Translations under genes and position numbers: made by a program
Assembly (NCBI RefSeq): GCF_017874355.1
Contig: NZ_JAGGLI010000013.1
Coordinates: forward strand, 1-64,000
DNA from: Acetoanaerobium pronyense
Lineage (GTDB): Bacteria > Bacillota > Clostridia > Peptostreptococcales > Filifactoraceae
Length of the DNA stretch: 64,000 nucleotides
Direction: 5' to 3'
Shown: positions 1-7,511 of the stretch, piece after piece
Layout: each line of letters begins with the position of its first letter
Position numbering within the stretch: the first letter of the stretch is position 1
Notes under the pieces: model-generated
What the model was told of the DNA's origin: nothing
Databases searched by the model: none
Seen by the model: the letters and a program-made list of their open reading frames with translations, nothing else

Positions 1-43
1 GTGGCATTAATTTGCTGCCTTTTTTTATATTTTTTTAAGAATT

Positions 44-68
44 AAAAAAAGCGACAAAGTCGCTTTTT
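44..68. terminator. Rho-independent terminator, truA end
   Basis: A short GC-rich stem (GCGAC/GTCGC, three-base loop) is flanked by A-runs on the left and a T-run on the right, so it could stop transcription from either side. On the minus strand it lies just beyond truA. A second stem, GGGGCT/AGCCCC at 74-79 and 90-95, lies between it and the truA stop. Confidence 0.75.
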
Positions 69-101
69 AGAAAGGGGCTATTTCCCGACAGCCCCATTTT
101 T

Positions 102-839
102 TTAATAAGATACTTTGATTAGAGCTAAGCCTTTGGATTCGACCATTGGGCCAGCTATACTTCTATCTTTAGTTGTTAATATATTTGTTATTTCTTGAGG
201 ACTTAGGTCTTTTCTTGCGGCTCTAAGTAGAGTTCCTGTTATTATTCTTATCATATTGTGAAGAAATCCGTCTCCAGTGTAATCAATAAAAATAAAGTTA
301 TTTTGCTGAGAAATTTGAATATCTGATATTGTTCTAACGCAATTTTTCTTTTTTGACTTCATAGTAGTGAATCCTTCGAAATCATGGGTGCCTATAAAGT
401 TTTTAGATGCGATTTTCATTAACTCTATATCTAAAGATTCAGGGATATGAGAGGAATATTTTCTCGAAAAAACATCTGCATATTTGTTATTATCTATAGT
501 GTATCTATAAAGCTTGGACTTCGCATTATATCTAGCGTGGAATCTTTCAGACGCTTCACTAGCTTTTATAACTCTGATATCTTCAGGAAGATATTTATTA
601 GAGTAGTCTATTATTTCTTTTGGGGATAGTTCTGAGTTTGTAATAAAATTACATACGTATCCCTTTGCATGCACGCCTTTATCTGTTCTTGAGCAACCGA
701 TTACATTAGTTTTTTCGTTTGACATTAAGGAAAGCATATCTTCCATCTTTCCCTGAATTGTTATATCTTTCTCATTGAGTCTTTGCCATCCAAGGTAACG
801 AGAACCATCGTACTGTAATTCCAATCTTATATTTTTCAT
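102..839 (-). CDS. truA: tRNA pseudouridine(38-40) synthase TruA
   Basis: Converts uridines 38-40 of the tRNA anticodon arm to pseudouridine. The 245-residue length is normal for the family. The motif CSRTDKGVHA at about residues 49-58 carries the catalytic aspartate (Asp53), and the N-terminal LQYDGSRYLGWQ block is typical of TruA. Start ATG has a GGAG site in front. It sits 44 bases downstream of msrA on the same strand and is probably co-transcribed with it. In many Firmicutes truA lies in the ribosomal-protein/ecfT cluster, so the msrA partner is less usual. Function is assigned from motifs and length. Confidence 0.95.
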   Translation of the reverse strand: MKNIRLELQYDGSRYLGWQRLNEKDITIQGKMEDMLSLMSNEKTNVIGCSRTDKGVHAKGYVCNFITNSELSPKEIIDYSNKYLPEDIRVIKASEASERFHARYNAKSKLYRYTIDNNKYADVFSRKYSSHIPESLDIELMKIASKNFIGTHDFEGFTTMKSKKKNCVRTISDIQISQQNNFIFIDYTGDGFLHNMIRIITGTLLRAARKDLSPQEITNILTTKDRSIAGPMVESKGLALIKVSY

Positions 840-883
840 TTTTTCTCCATTCTTGAAATTATTTTAAAAAACTATTCCTGTAT

Positions 884-1465
884 TTATATTTCTTTTTTGT
901 TTTCAAGGCCATTTACAATATCATTTATTTTTTCTATATTTTCCTTTGTCCATATTTTTTCCAAAAAAGGGCCTCTTCCAGAAAATTGCTTATAGGTTTT
1001 ATAATGTATTTTATTACTATTATAATACCTATGATGATATTGTTCGGCTTCAAAAAATTCTGTTGCTGAAATAAGCTTTACAGCTACAGGACTATCAAAT
1101 ATTTGAGATCTATCTAATAGATTAATAAACTCTGAAGCTAATTTCTTTTGAGTCTCATTAGTATAAAAAATTGCCCCTTCATATTGAGTTCCTCTATCTG
1201 CAAACTGACCACTGGAATCTGTAGGATTAATATTTTGGAAAAAAATAGAAAGTAACTTTACATATGATATTTTTTCATCATTGTACCATATTTTCACTGC
1301 TTCTAAGTGTCCAGTTATACCACTAGAAACATCATTATAGGTAGGATTAGAGGTATTACCGCCTATATATCCAGGCTTTAGGTCCAATACTCCTTCGACA
1401 TTGTCAAATGCTGCCTCTATACACCAAAAACATCCACCTGCAAACACAGCTTCAAGTTTACTCAT
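884..1465 (-). CDS. msrA: Peptide-methionine (S)-S-oxide reductase MsrA
   Basis: Repairs oxidised methionine (S-sulfoxide) in proteins in the cytoplasm. The N-terminal GGCFWC motif holds the nucleophilic cysteine (Cys12). Further MsrA blocks are visible: GYIGG, the YNDVSSGITGHLEAV segment, and FFQNINPTDSSGQFADRGTQY. At 193 residues it is a stand-alone MsrA without a fused MsrB domain. An AAGGAGGCG ribosome site precedes the ATG. It is divergent from ung and is followed by truA. Together with the encapsulin operon nearby it hints at oxidative-stress handling, though the two are separate transcription units. Confidence 0.95.
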   Translation of the reverse strand: MSKLEAVFAGGCFWCIEAAFDNVEGVLDLKPGYIGGNTSNPTYNDVSSGITGHLEAVKIWYNDEKISYVKLLSIFFQNINPTDSSGQFADRGTQYEGAIFYTNETQKKLASEFINLLDRSQIFDSPVAVKLISATEFFEAEQYHHRYYNSNKIHYKTYKQFSGRGPFLEKIWTKENIEKINDIVNGLENKKEI

Positions 1466-1565
1466 GATTACGCCTCCTTAAATACATATCATTATAACAT
1501 CTTAATACCGACTTAATTTATTATATTTATTAAAAATGACTTTTTTAAAAAATATAATACAGTTT

Positions 1566-1574
1566 TGATATAAT
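1566..1574 (+). promoter_or_regulatory. Extended -10 promoter element before ung
   Basis: The sequence TGATATAAT is a full TATAAT hexamer with the TGn extension. The -35 position is A/T-rich with no good match. It lies about 77 bases before the ung start, in the divergent msrA-ung gap. The same nine bases recur before other genes in the window. Confidence 0.4.
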
Positions 1575-1650
1575 GAAAACATCGTTTATAATGAAATAAT
1601 TAATATGGGTTATTTTTATAAACTTATTTTATAAGAAAGGATAGATAAAT

Positions 1651-2325
1651 ATGGTAAATATAGGAAATGAATGGGACGATATTTTAAAAAATGAATTTAA
1701 AAAAGATTATTATTTAAATCTTCGTGAAATATTAAAAAAAGAGTATGCTACATACACTATATACCCAGATATGTTTGATATTTTCACTGCATTTAAAGAA
1801 ACATCATATAGTGATATAAATGTTGTAATTCTTGGACAAGACCCCTATCATGGTCCAAACCAGGCCCATGGATTAGCTTTTTCAGTGCAAAAAGGAGTAA
1901 AAATTCCCCCTTCACTTTTAAATATATATAAAGAAATTGATAACGATTATAATTATGGAATACCCAACAATGGATATCTCATTCCTTGGGCTAGACAAGG
2001 AGTTTTTCTTTTAAATACTGTTCTTACAGTAAGAAAAGGAGAAGCTAACTCACATAAGGGAATAGGCTGGGAAACATTTACAGATAGAGTAATAGAGGTT
2101 TTAGGTGAAAGGGAAAAACCAATGGTTTTTATGCTTTGGGGGAATCAGGCCAGAGAAAAAGAAAATCTAATTAAAAATGACAAGCATTTAATTTTAAAAA
2201 GTCCTCACCCTAGCCCCTTTTCGGCCCATAGAGGGTTTCTTGGAAGCGGACAATTCTCTAAGGTCAATAACTTTTTAAAAAAACAGGAGATAAATGAAAT
2301 AAATTGGAAAATTCCTAATATATAG
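1651..2325 (+). CDS. ung: Uracil-DNA glycosylase (family 1)
   Basis: Removes uracil from DNA to start base-excision repair. The catalytic water-activating motif GQDPYHG (Asp64) and the leucine-loop motif [10 protein letters not shown] are both intact, as is the [10 protein letters not shown] block between them. The 224-residue length is normal for Ung. An AAGGA ribosome site precedes the ATG. It is transcribed alone, divergent from msrA, and ends at a bidirectional terminator shared with the DUF3783 gene. I see no LexA-type operator upstream. Confidence 0.96.
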   Translation: MVNIGNEWDDILKNEFKKDYYLNLREILKKEYATYTIYPDMFDIFTAFKETSYSDINVVILGQDPYHGPNQAHGLAFSVQKGVKIPPSLLNIYKEIDNDYNYGIPNNGYLIPWARQGVFLLNTVLTVRKGEANSHKGIGWETFTDRVIEVLGEREKPMVFMLWGNQAREKENLIKNDKHLILKSPHPSPFSAHRGFLGSGQFSKVNNFLKKQEINEINWKIPNI

Positions 2326-2366
2326 CTGAGATGACATCAAAGCATAATTATATTTATGTTTTGAAT

Positions 2367-2407
2367 AAAAAGGCACATCCACTGAAAAATTAGGATGTGC
2401 CTTTTTT
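2367..2407. terminator. Bidirectional terminator between ung and DUF3783 gene
   Basis: Stem AGGCACATCC (2371-2380) pairs with GGATGTGCCT (2393-2402), with A-run before and T-run after. It separates two convergent genes and can serve both. Confidence 0.85.
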
Positions 2408-2412
2408 AAGTT

Positions 2413-2790
2413 TTATATTTTTTGTCTTGTCATTTCAAGGTGTTCTTCATAAACCTCTTTAATCAAGTCTGCGAATACCCAATCCTTATTTATTTTTGTA
2501 AGTGTTGAAGTAACAGGTCTATTTATATTTGCTTCTTTGAATAAAGTAACTAAAGTTTTAATTTCAGCACCATCAAAACCACTGATCATCATAAATTCTA
2601 TCTCAGGGGCAGCATTCTTTGGAGTATGGTTTTCTTTTTCATATCCATCTAGGGAGTGAAGATATCCAACTAGAAGATTTCCAGATTCTTTTTCTAAAAA
2701 ATCTATATCAGTAAATCCGTTATTTGTTAATAAGTCATTGATTTCATCTTTTCTTTCAGAGTTTAGTCCATAAAGCAGTATTTTTCCCAT
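2413..2790 (-). CDS. DUF3783 domain protein
   Basis: A 125-residue soluble protein of unknown function. The C-terminal half (about 65-120), with FMMISGFDGAEI, a predicted helix, INRPVTSTLTKINKDWVF and a final helix, matches the pattern of the DUF3783 family. The N-terminal half begins KILLYGLNSE and looks like a small alpha/beta fold. Ribosome site GAGGA precedes the ATG. It is monocistronic on the minus strand and divergent from the inositol-phosphatase gene. No catalytic residues are evident. The family call rests on the conserved C-terminal pattern; no function can be given. Confidence 0.75.
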   Translation of the reverse strand: MGKILLYGLNSERKDEINDLLTNNGFTDIDFLEKESGNLLVGYLHSLDGYEKENHTPKNAAPEIEFMMISGFDGAEIKTLVTLFKEANINRPVTSTLTKINKDWVFADLIKEVYEEHLEMTRQKI

Positions 2791-2951
2791 AGTATTTTCC
2801 TCGCTTTTTTAGTTTATTTATTATAGTATACATAAATAATCTAATCTAAACAAATTTAAAAAGGAAATTTTCAAATGAATCTATTAGGGTATATCATGTA
2901 TAGAGTAATTATTTAAATAAAATGTTATTTAAGAGAGGGATGAACCATTTC

Positions 2952-3719
2952 ATGGATTATGAAAAAGTTTTGAAGGATGCAATTCAATATGCAAACGAAG
3001 CTGGTGAATATCTATTAAAACAGTTTTATGAGGATTTTAAGATTGATTTAAAAGGGTCAAAAGATTTGGTGACAGAAGTGGATTATGCATGCGAAAAACT
3101 AATCATTGAAAATATAAAAAAAACCTACAAAAACCATAATATAATTGCTGAAGAATCAGGAAAACATGAAACAGATTCTGAATATACTTGGATTATAGAT
3201 CCTCTAGATGGAACAATAAATTTCACAAGAGGAATTCCGATCTTTGGGGTTATAATATCATTTGAAAAAAATGGTGAAACAATAATTGGAGTACATCATC
3301 TTCCTGCTATTAATCAGACATACTATGCTCTAAAAGGAAAAGGTGCCTTTTTAAACGATAAGCCAATTTCTGTATCTAACAATGATAATCTTTCAAATTT
3401 TATTATAGGAACAGGAGATTTTAATATTGGAAAAAACAACTCAGAAAGAGACCTTGATAATAAACTATTAAGTACCATAACTAGTTCCTTATCGCCTATG
3501 ACTATGAGAACTAAAATACTTGGAGCTGCATGTGCGGACTTAGCTTTTGTAGCATCTGGAAAGATTGATGTGCTATTTTACGCTTTTTCCAACCCATGGG
3601 ATGTTAAAGCAGGAATACTTCTAATTGAAGAGGCTGGAGGCAAAGTAGTTCAAATTGGAGATATGACAATTTTTTCAAATGGACAAAACCTCGATGAAAT
3701 AAAGAACGTTTTTATTTGA
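2952..3719 (+). CDS. Inositol monophosphatase family protein
   Basis: A Mg-dependent sugar-phosphate phosphatase of the IMPase/SuhB fold. Both family signatures are present: DPLDGTINFTRG, preceded by the metal-binding EE of IIAEESG, and WDVKAGILLIEEAGG near the C terminus. I chose the ATG at 2952 because GAGAGGG at 2933-2939 is the only ribosome site and is adjacent to the ATG at 2940; an ATG at 2922 would add ten residues. Length is then 255 residues, within the usual family range. Substrate cannot be told from sequence: inositol-1-phosphate, fructose-1,6-bisphosphate or 3'-phosphoadenosine phosphate are all possible in this superfamily. The encapsulin operon begins 136 bases later. Confidence 0.88.
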   Translation: MDYEKVLKDAIQYANEAGEYLLKQFYEDFKIDLKGSKDLVTEVDYACEKLIIENIKKTYKNHNIIAEESGKHETDSEYTWIIDPLDGTINFTRGIPIFGVIISFEKNGETIIGVHHLPAINQTYYALKGKGAFLNDKPISVSNNDNLSNFIIGTGDFNIGKNNSERDLDNKLLSTITSSLSPMTMRTKILGAACADLAFVASGKIDVLFYAFSNPWDVKAGILLIEEAGGKVVQIGDMTIFSNGQNLDEIKNVFI

Positions 3720-3746
3720 AAATATTGGCTTAAAAACTAATATAAT
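3716..3746 (+). promoter_or_regulatory. Possible promoter of encapsulin operon
   Basis: TTGAAA (3716-3721) and TATAAT (3741-3746) are 19 bases apart, somewhat long spacing. The -35 overlaps the stop region of the preceding gene. It would give a leader of about 100 bases carrying the repeated motif described next. Confidence 0.3.
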
Positions 3747-3767
3747 GTTTAATTTTTTAAAATATTA

Positions 3768-3830
3768 ATAACTCAAATTTTTATTAAATGAATAATTCAA
3801 AATCTACAAGGGTATAACTCAAACTGTAGA
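3768..3830 (+). repeat. Three near-identical 10-mers plus inverted repeat upstream of encapsulin operon
   Basis: ATAACTCAAA occurs at 3768-3777 and 3814-3823, and ATAATTCAAA at 3792-3801, so the copies start 24 and 22 bases apart, near two helical turns. The last copy lies between the arms of an inverted repeat, TCTACA (3803-3808) and TGTAGA (3825-3830). It could be a repressor-binding array or a leader structure. The background is AT-rich, so chance is possible. Confidence 0.35.
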
Positions 3831-3855
3831 AAAAATATTTTAGGGGGGATTTTTT

Positions 3856-4197
3856 ATGTCAGGAAATTATCATGAACCTGTAGAGCTATTAGACGAAAAA
3901 ACTAGAAATATAAGTAGGGCTATTAATAGTTTAAAAGAAGAGGTAGAAGCTGTTGATTGGTATAACCAAAGAGTAGCTACTACAAAAGATCCAGAGCTTA
4001 AAGCTATAATGGCTCATAATAGAGATGAAGAAATAGAACATGCATGTATGACTCTTGAATGGCTTAGAAGAAATATGGATAAATGGGATGAAGAATTAAA
4101 GACATATTTATTTCAAGAAGGACCAATAACTTCTATAGAAGAAGGAACTTCAGCACATAAAGGTAATAGCGGTTTGAATATTGGCGGGATGAAATAA
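3856..4197 (+). CDS. Encapsulated ferritin-like protein (EncFtn), encapsulin cargo
   Basis: A short two-helix ferritin-like ferroxidase that assembles into a ring and works inside the encapsulin shell, oxidising Fe(II) for storage. At 113 residues it matches the EncFtn family. The signature regions EEVEAVDWY and AHNRDEEIEHACMTLEWLRR are present. Residues Glu29, Glu59 and His62 correspond to the Glu32, Glu62 and His65 iron ligands of Rhodospirillum rubrum EncFtn, and Tyr36 to its Tyr39. The C terminus, after a flexible Ser/Gly/Asn stretch, ends in SGLNIGGMK, which fits a shell-docking peptide. A GGGGGG-rich ribosome site precedes the ATG. The shell gene follows after 16 bases. Ferroxidase activity is inferred from conserved ligands. 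Confidence 0.93.
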   Translation: MSGNYHEPVELLDEKTRNISRAINSLKEEVEAVDWYNQRVATTKDPELKAIMAHNRDEEIEHACMTLEWLRRNMDKWDEELKTYLFQEGPITSIEEGTSAHKGNSGLNIGGMK

Positions 4198-4213
4198 AAA
4201 GGGAGGTTATCTG

Positions 4214-5008
4214 ATGAGCATTCTAAAAAGAGAAATGGCTCCTATTTCTGAAAAGGTATGGGACGAAATTGATGAAAGAGCTAAAGAAGTTTTAAAAAAT
4301 ATACTGTCTGCAAGAAAAGTAGTAAATGTAAAAGGACCTATGGGTTGGGATTATCCAGTAGTGCCAGAGGGCAGATTAGAGATAATTGATGAATGCAGTG
4401 AAAGCGGAGTATGTGCAGGAAAATACAAAGTAAAAACTTTAGTAGAATCGAGAATAAATTTTGAACTTGATAGATGGGAAATGGATAATATAATAAGAGG
4501 AGCAAAGGATATTAATTTAGAGCCATTGGAAATAGCAGCAAAAAAGATAGCTTTATTTGAAGAAGAAGCTGTATATAATGGTTATGAAAAGGGTGATATC
4601 TTAGGCCTTTCAAGTGTTGCAAAACATAACTTGAATTTAGGGGAAGACGCATCTAGTATATTGGCGGCAATGTCCGATGCTAGATTTATACTACTTGATT
4701 CATTCTCTGAAGGACCTTTTTCATTGGTAGTTGGAAAAAATGTTTATAGAAAACTAAACTCTATATTTGAAGGATACCCACTTATAAAAATAATAAAGGA
4801 TATGATTGGTGGAGATGTAATTTTAAGTGAATCAATTGATTGCGCTTTTATGATTCCATATAATCATGAAGATATTGAATTTACAATAGGTCAAGACTTT
4901 TCAATAGGTTATGAAAGTCATGATGACAAGAAAGTGAAGTTCTTTATTGCCGAATCCTTTACTTTTAGAGTATTAGATGAAAGCTTAGTTGTTAAATTTA
5001 ATATTTAG
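4214..5008 (+). CDS. Encapsulin nanocompartment shell protein (family 1)
   Basis: Forms an HK97-fold icosahedral protein shell that packages the EncFtn made by the gene just upstream. The N terminus MSILKREMAPIS, the segment DERAKEVLKNILSARKVV and the block GPMGWDYPVVPEGRL are typical of family 1 encapsulins, as is the length of 264 residues. The near-C-terminal FTIGQDFSIGYE and FTFRVLDESLVVKF stretches match the shell E-loop/A-domain end. A GGGAGG ribosome site precedes the ATG. No other cargo, ferredoxin or reductase gene adjoins it. Function is well supported by family and operon context. Confidence 0.95.
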   Translation: MSILKREMAPISEKVWDEIDERAKEVLKNILSARKVVNVKGPMGWDYPVVPEGRLEIIDECSESGVCAGKYKVKTLVESRINFELDRWEMDNIIRGAKDINLEPLEIAAKKIALFEEEAVYNGYEKGDILGLSSVAKHNLNLGEDASSILAAMSDARFILLDSFSEGPFSLVVGKNVYRKLNSIFEGYPLIKIIKDMIGGDVILSESIDCAFMIPYNHEDIEFTIGQDFSIGYESHDDKKVKFFIAESFTFRVLDESLVVKFNI

Positions 5009-5019
5009 AAGAGATTTAT

Positions 5020-5059
5020 ATAACAAAATAAGAGGGCGTACGCCCTCTTATTTTGTTAT
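5020..5059. terminator. Perfect 20+20 palindrome, shared terminator
   Basis: The two arms (5020-5039 and 5040-5059) are exact reverse complements with no designed loop, centred on GGGCGTACGCCC. The A/T-rich outer part gives a T-run in both directions. It ends the encapsulin operon and also contains the stop codon and last codons of the convergent minus-strand gene. Confidence 0.85.
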
Positions 5060-5533
5060 TATTAATATGATTTCTTCTAAAGTTGAGTTTTGAGGAATCT
5101 GAAAAGAACCAGCCTTTATATTTCTTTCTAATCCCATGCTTTGTAATTTATTTAAAAAATCATTTGTAGAATCAATAAGGCTATTTTCATATAAAGCTCT
5201 TGCAATAGACTGAGAGCTCGTTCCAGGAGCTATTGCAATATTTCTAATTATTACTTCTTCAGTTTCAGAATTATCATCCTCATTTGAATTACTTTGAACT
5301 TCAGGTTCTACACTTTCTACAGAAACCACAGGAGATATATCTTCATCGTTTTCTTCGTCCCTCAAAACAGCTTTAGGAACATTTGTAGTAATACTTTCGC
5401 CAAAAGCAAGGGGATTGCCAATATTAAACCATCCATAAAGCTGATGACTAGTAATAAAGATTACACTAGCTAAAATAAATACTCCAAATAGTATATCGCT
5501 AATTTCGTATATCCAATCTTGTATTTTTTCCAT
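5048..5533 (-). CDS. Membrane-anchored protein with MltG N-terminal-like (YceG/LysM-like) domain
   Basis: About 161 residues: a short N terminus, one membrane segment (GVFILASVIFITSHQLYGW, about residues 17-35), a long acidic low-complexity linker, and a C-terminal domain of about 60 residues. That domain (IAPGTSSQSIARALYENSLI, then NIKAGSFQIPQNSTLEEII) aligns by eye with residues 44-105 of the MltG encoded at 28242-29261. It lacks the catalytic transglycosylase domain, so it is unlikely to cut glycan strands alone. Start chosen at the ATG with CGAGGTG before it; an upstream in-frame ATG would add 11 residues without a ribosome site. Possibly peptidoglycan-binding or a partner of cell-wall enzymes. 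Confidence 0.75.
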   Translation of the reverse strand: MEKIQDWIYEISDILFGVFILASVIFITSHQLYGWFNIGNPLAFGESITTNVPKAVLRDEENDEDISPVVSVESVEPEVQSNSNEDDNSETEEVIIRNIAIAPGTSSQSIARALYENSLIDSTNDFLNKLQSMGLERNIKAGSFQIPQNSTLEEIILIITK

Positions 5534-5646
5534 ATGTACACCTCGAGTAAATTTTAAAATAGTCAACTAATACATTATATTATATTATATAATAAAATAG
5601 AAAGTTTTAGTAGACAATTCAATAACAAAAGGATGACAAGTATATT

Positions 5647-6174
5647 ATGACTAAAAATTTTGTAGGAAACTTAGAAATTAGAGAGATTGAAATTCACGAT
5701 GCATCGGCAGTTTCAAACATAATAAAAATATTAAGTGATGAAACTGAAAATTTCCCTTTTTCATCAGAAGATTATGGTGTTGATATTAAAAGGCAAGAAT
5801 TATTCATAGACCATCTCTCAAAAAAAGAAAATTGTATTTTATTGGGAGCATTTGATAAAACTTCACTATGTGGTTTAATATATCTTGAAGGGGGAACGAA
5901 AGATAGGACCTATCACTGTTGTAATTTGGGGATGGGGGTTTTAAAAAAATATTGGGGACAGTCTATAGGAACTATGCTTATTAAAAGAACACTCGATTAC
6001 GCATATAATACAGAGTGTATTGCCAAAATTGATATACAGGTCAATTCCTGCAATGAAAGAGCAATAGGTCTTTATAAAAAATTTGGTTTTCAAGTAGAAG
6101 GAAAAAATAAAAGAGCACTTTTTATAAACGGAGAATTTTACGATTACTTATTAATGGGAAAAATAATAGATTAA
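5647..6174 (+). CDS. GNAT family N-acetyltransferase
   Basis: A 175-residue acetyl-CoA-dependent acetyltransferase. The acetyl-CoA binding region is visible as GVLKKYWGQSIGTMLIKRTLDYA (motif A form Q/R-x-x-G-x-G/A reads QSIGTM), followed by IDIQVNSCNERAIGLYKKFGF, the usual motif B, and a final NGEFYDYLLMGK typical of RimJ/RimL-like or SpeG-like members. An AAAGGA sequence lies about 13 bases before the ATG, a weak site. It is followed after 22 bases by the signal peptidase gene. Substrate unknown: small amine, amino acid or protein N terminus are all possible. Confidence 0.87.
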   Translation: MTKNFVGNLEIREIEIHDASAVSNIIKILSDETENFPFSSEDYGVDIKRQELFIDHLSKKENCILLGAFDKTSLCGLIYLEGGTKDRTYHCCNLGMGVLKKYWGQSIGTMLIKRTLDYAYNTECIAKIDIQVNSCNERAIGLYKKFGFQVEGKNKRALFINGEFYDYLLMGKIID

Positions 6175-6196
6175 TATATAAAGGAGAACAATAAGA

Positions 6197-6727
6197 ATGA
6201 GTGAATCAATAAAAAAAGAAATATTTGAATGGGGAAAAACAATAATAATAGCTATAATCATGGCATTGATTATAACCACATTTGTAAGACCTACACTTGT
6301 TAGAGGAATTTCAATGTATCCAACTCTTGAAGAAAATGATTATCTTCTAATTTATAGACAAGCCTATAGAAATGAAGTTGCAGAACATGGAGATGTTATT
6401 GTATTTAAGTCTCATCTCTTACAGCCCAATGGAAAAGAAAAGGATTTAGTAAAAAGAGTTATAGGTACTGAAGGGGATCTTATTCAGGTTGTAGATGGTA
6501 AGGTTTATGTAAACTCTGAGGAAATTGATGAGGATTACATAAATGGAGATTATACAGATGGATACGTAGATGCAGTAGTGCCAGAAGGTCATATTTTTGC
6601 AATGGGAGACAATAGACCAAATTCTTTAGACAGTAGAGACTCTTCTGTAGGCTTTATTCCAATGGATGATGTGATAGGAAGAGTGTTTATAAGATTATTT
6701 CCTTTTAATAAAATTAAAACTTTTTAG
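6197..6727 (+). CDS. lepB: Signal peptidase I
   Basis: Cleaves signal peptides of exported proteins on the outer face of the membrane. One N-terminal membrane segment (about residues 14-31) is followed by the catalytic serine motif RGISMYPTL (Ser39), the general-base lysine in DLVKRVIG (Lys86), and the box GDNRPNSLDSRD near the C terminus. At 176 residues it is the short single-span SipS type found in Gram-positive bacteria. AAGGAG precedes the ATG. It begins a close run of genes with the TIM-barrel, nucleoside kinase and glutaminase genes, without an obvious functional link. Confidence 0.95.
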   Translation: MSESIKKEIFEWGKTIIIAIIMALIITTFVRPTLVRGISMYPTLEENDYLLIYRQAYRNEVAEHGDVIVFKSHLLQPNGKEKDLVKRVIGTEGDLIQVVDGKVYVNSEEIDEDYINGDYTDGYVDAVVPEGHIFAMGDNRPNSLDSRDSSVGFIPMDDVIGRVFIRLFPFNKIKTF

Positions 6728-6737
6728 GAGATATATT

Positions 6738-7493
6738 ATGATTGGAACTAGTGCTTTATGGTTTGATTTAGATGAAAAGCTTGAATTTATACAACAAACT
6801 ACACATCTAAAGCTTTTGGAATATGGAATTGACAATTTAGAGGACTTGGATTTTTTTATATCAAAGACGAAAAATCAACAACTAGATAAAGGGTTTCATC
6901 TTCCTCTTAAAACCAATCCTATAGAAGATATAAAGATTCTTAGAGATGCGAACTTTTATTATGTTGAACAAATTGTAAGAGAGGCTTTAAAATTAAAACC
7001 TCTCTATTTTAATATGCACCTTGGATACGTTTTCTTATGGAAGCTAGCTCAAAAAAGAGAATATTATATAGATTTGGCATGCGAATACCTCAATCATTTG
7101 TTGAACTTAGATGAGGAATTTACTCTTTATATTGAAAATGTATATACATTTATTACAAAAAAATCTGGAGATTTATCGTCTTTTGGCTGTTATGAAAGAG
7201 ATTTTCTAGAAATTATTGAGAAGGTGGGATCGGACAGATTAAAATTTTGTCACGATACAGGTCATTCAATGATTCAAAAAACTTCTTTTGACAAGTCTTC
7301 ATTAATAAGTTCTTCATTACTTCATCTAAATTTTAATGATTCTACATTAGATGAGCATTTAGGCATTTATATTTTAGGAGACGAAGGAAAAAAATATTAC
7401 AACTCAATATTAGAAAACAATCTATATAAACATATAATCTTTGAAATGCCATTAAATGAACTTCAAAAATCCATATCTTTCTTAAATTCATAA
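6738..7493 (+). CDS. TIM-barrel protein, AP-endonuclease-2/sugar isomerase-like
   Basis: A 251-residue protein with the pattern of the xylose-isomerase-like TIM-barrel family: YGIDNL after an early strand, FHLPL, FNMHLG, LYIENV, KFCHDTGH, LHLNFND and FEMP each fall where the family places metal ligands (Glu in YIENV, His and Asp in CHDTGH, His in LHLN, Glu in FEMP). It could be a sugar-phosphate isomerase/epimerase or an apurinic endonuclease relative. TAGGAG precedes the ATG, and the nucleoside kinase follows after 18 bases. The metal-dependent nature is inferred; the substrate cannot be assigned. Confidence 0.72.
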   Translation: MIGTSALWFDLDEKLEFIQQTTHLKLLEYGIDNLEDLDFFISKTKNQQLDKGFHLPLKTNPIEDIKILRDANFYYVEQIVREALKLKPLYFNMHLGYVFLWKLAQKREYYIDLACEYLNHLLNLDEEFTLYIENVYTFITKKSGDLSSFGCYERDFLEIIEKVGSDRLKFCHDTGHSMIQKTSFDKSSLISSSLLHLNFNDSTLDEHLGIYILGDEGKKYYNSILENNLYKHIIFEMPLNELQKSISFLNS

Positions 7494-7511
7494 AATATCT
7501 AGGAGGTTATT

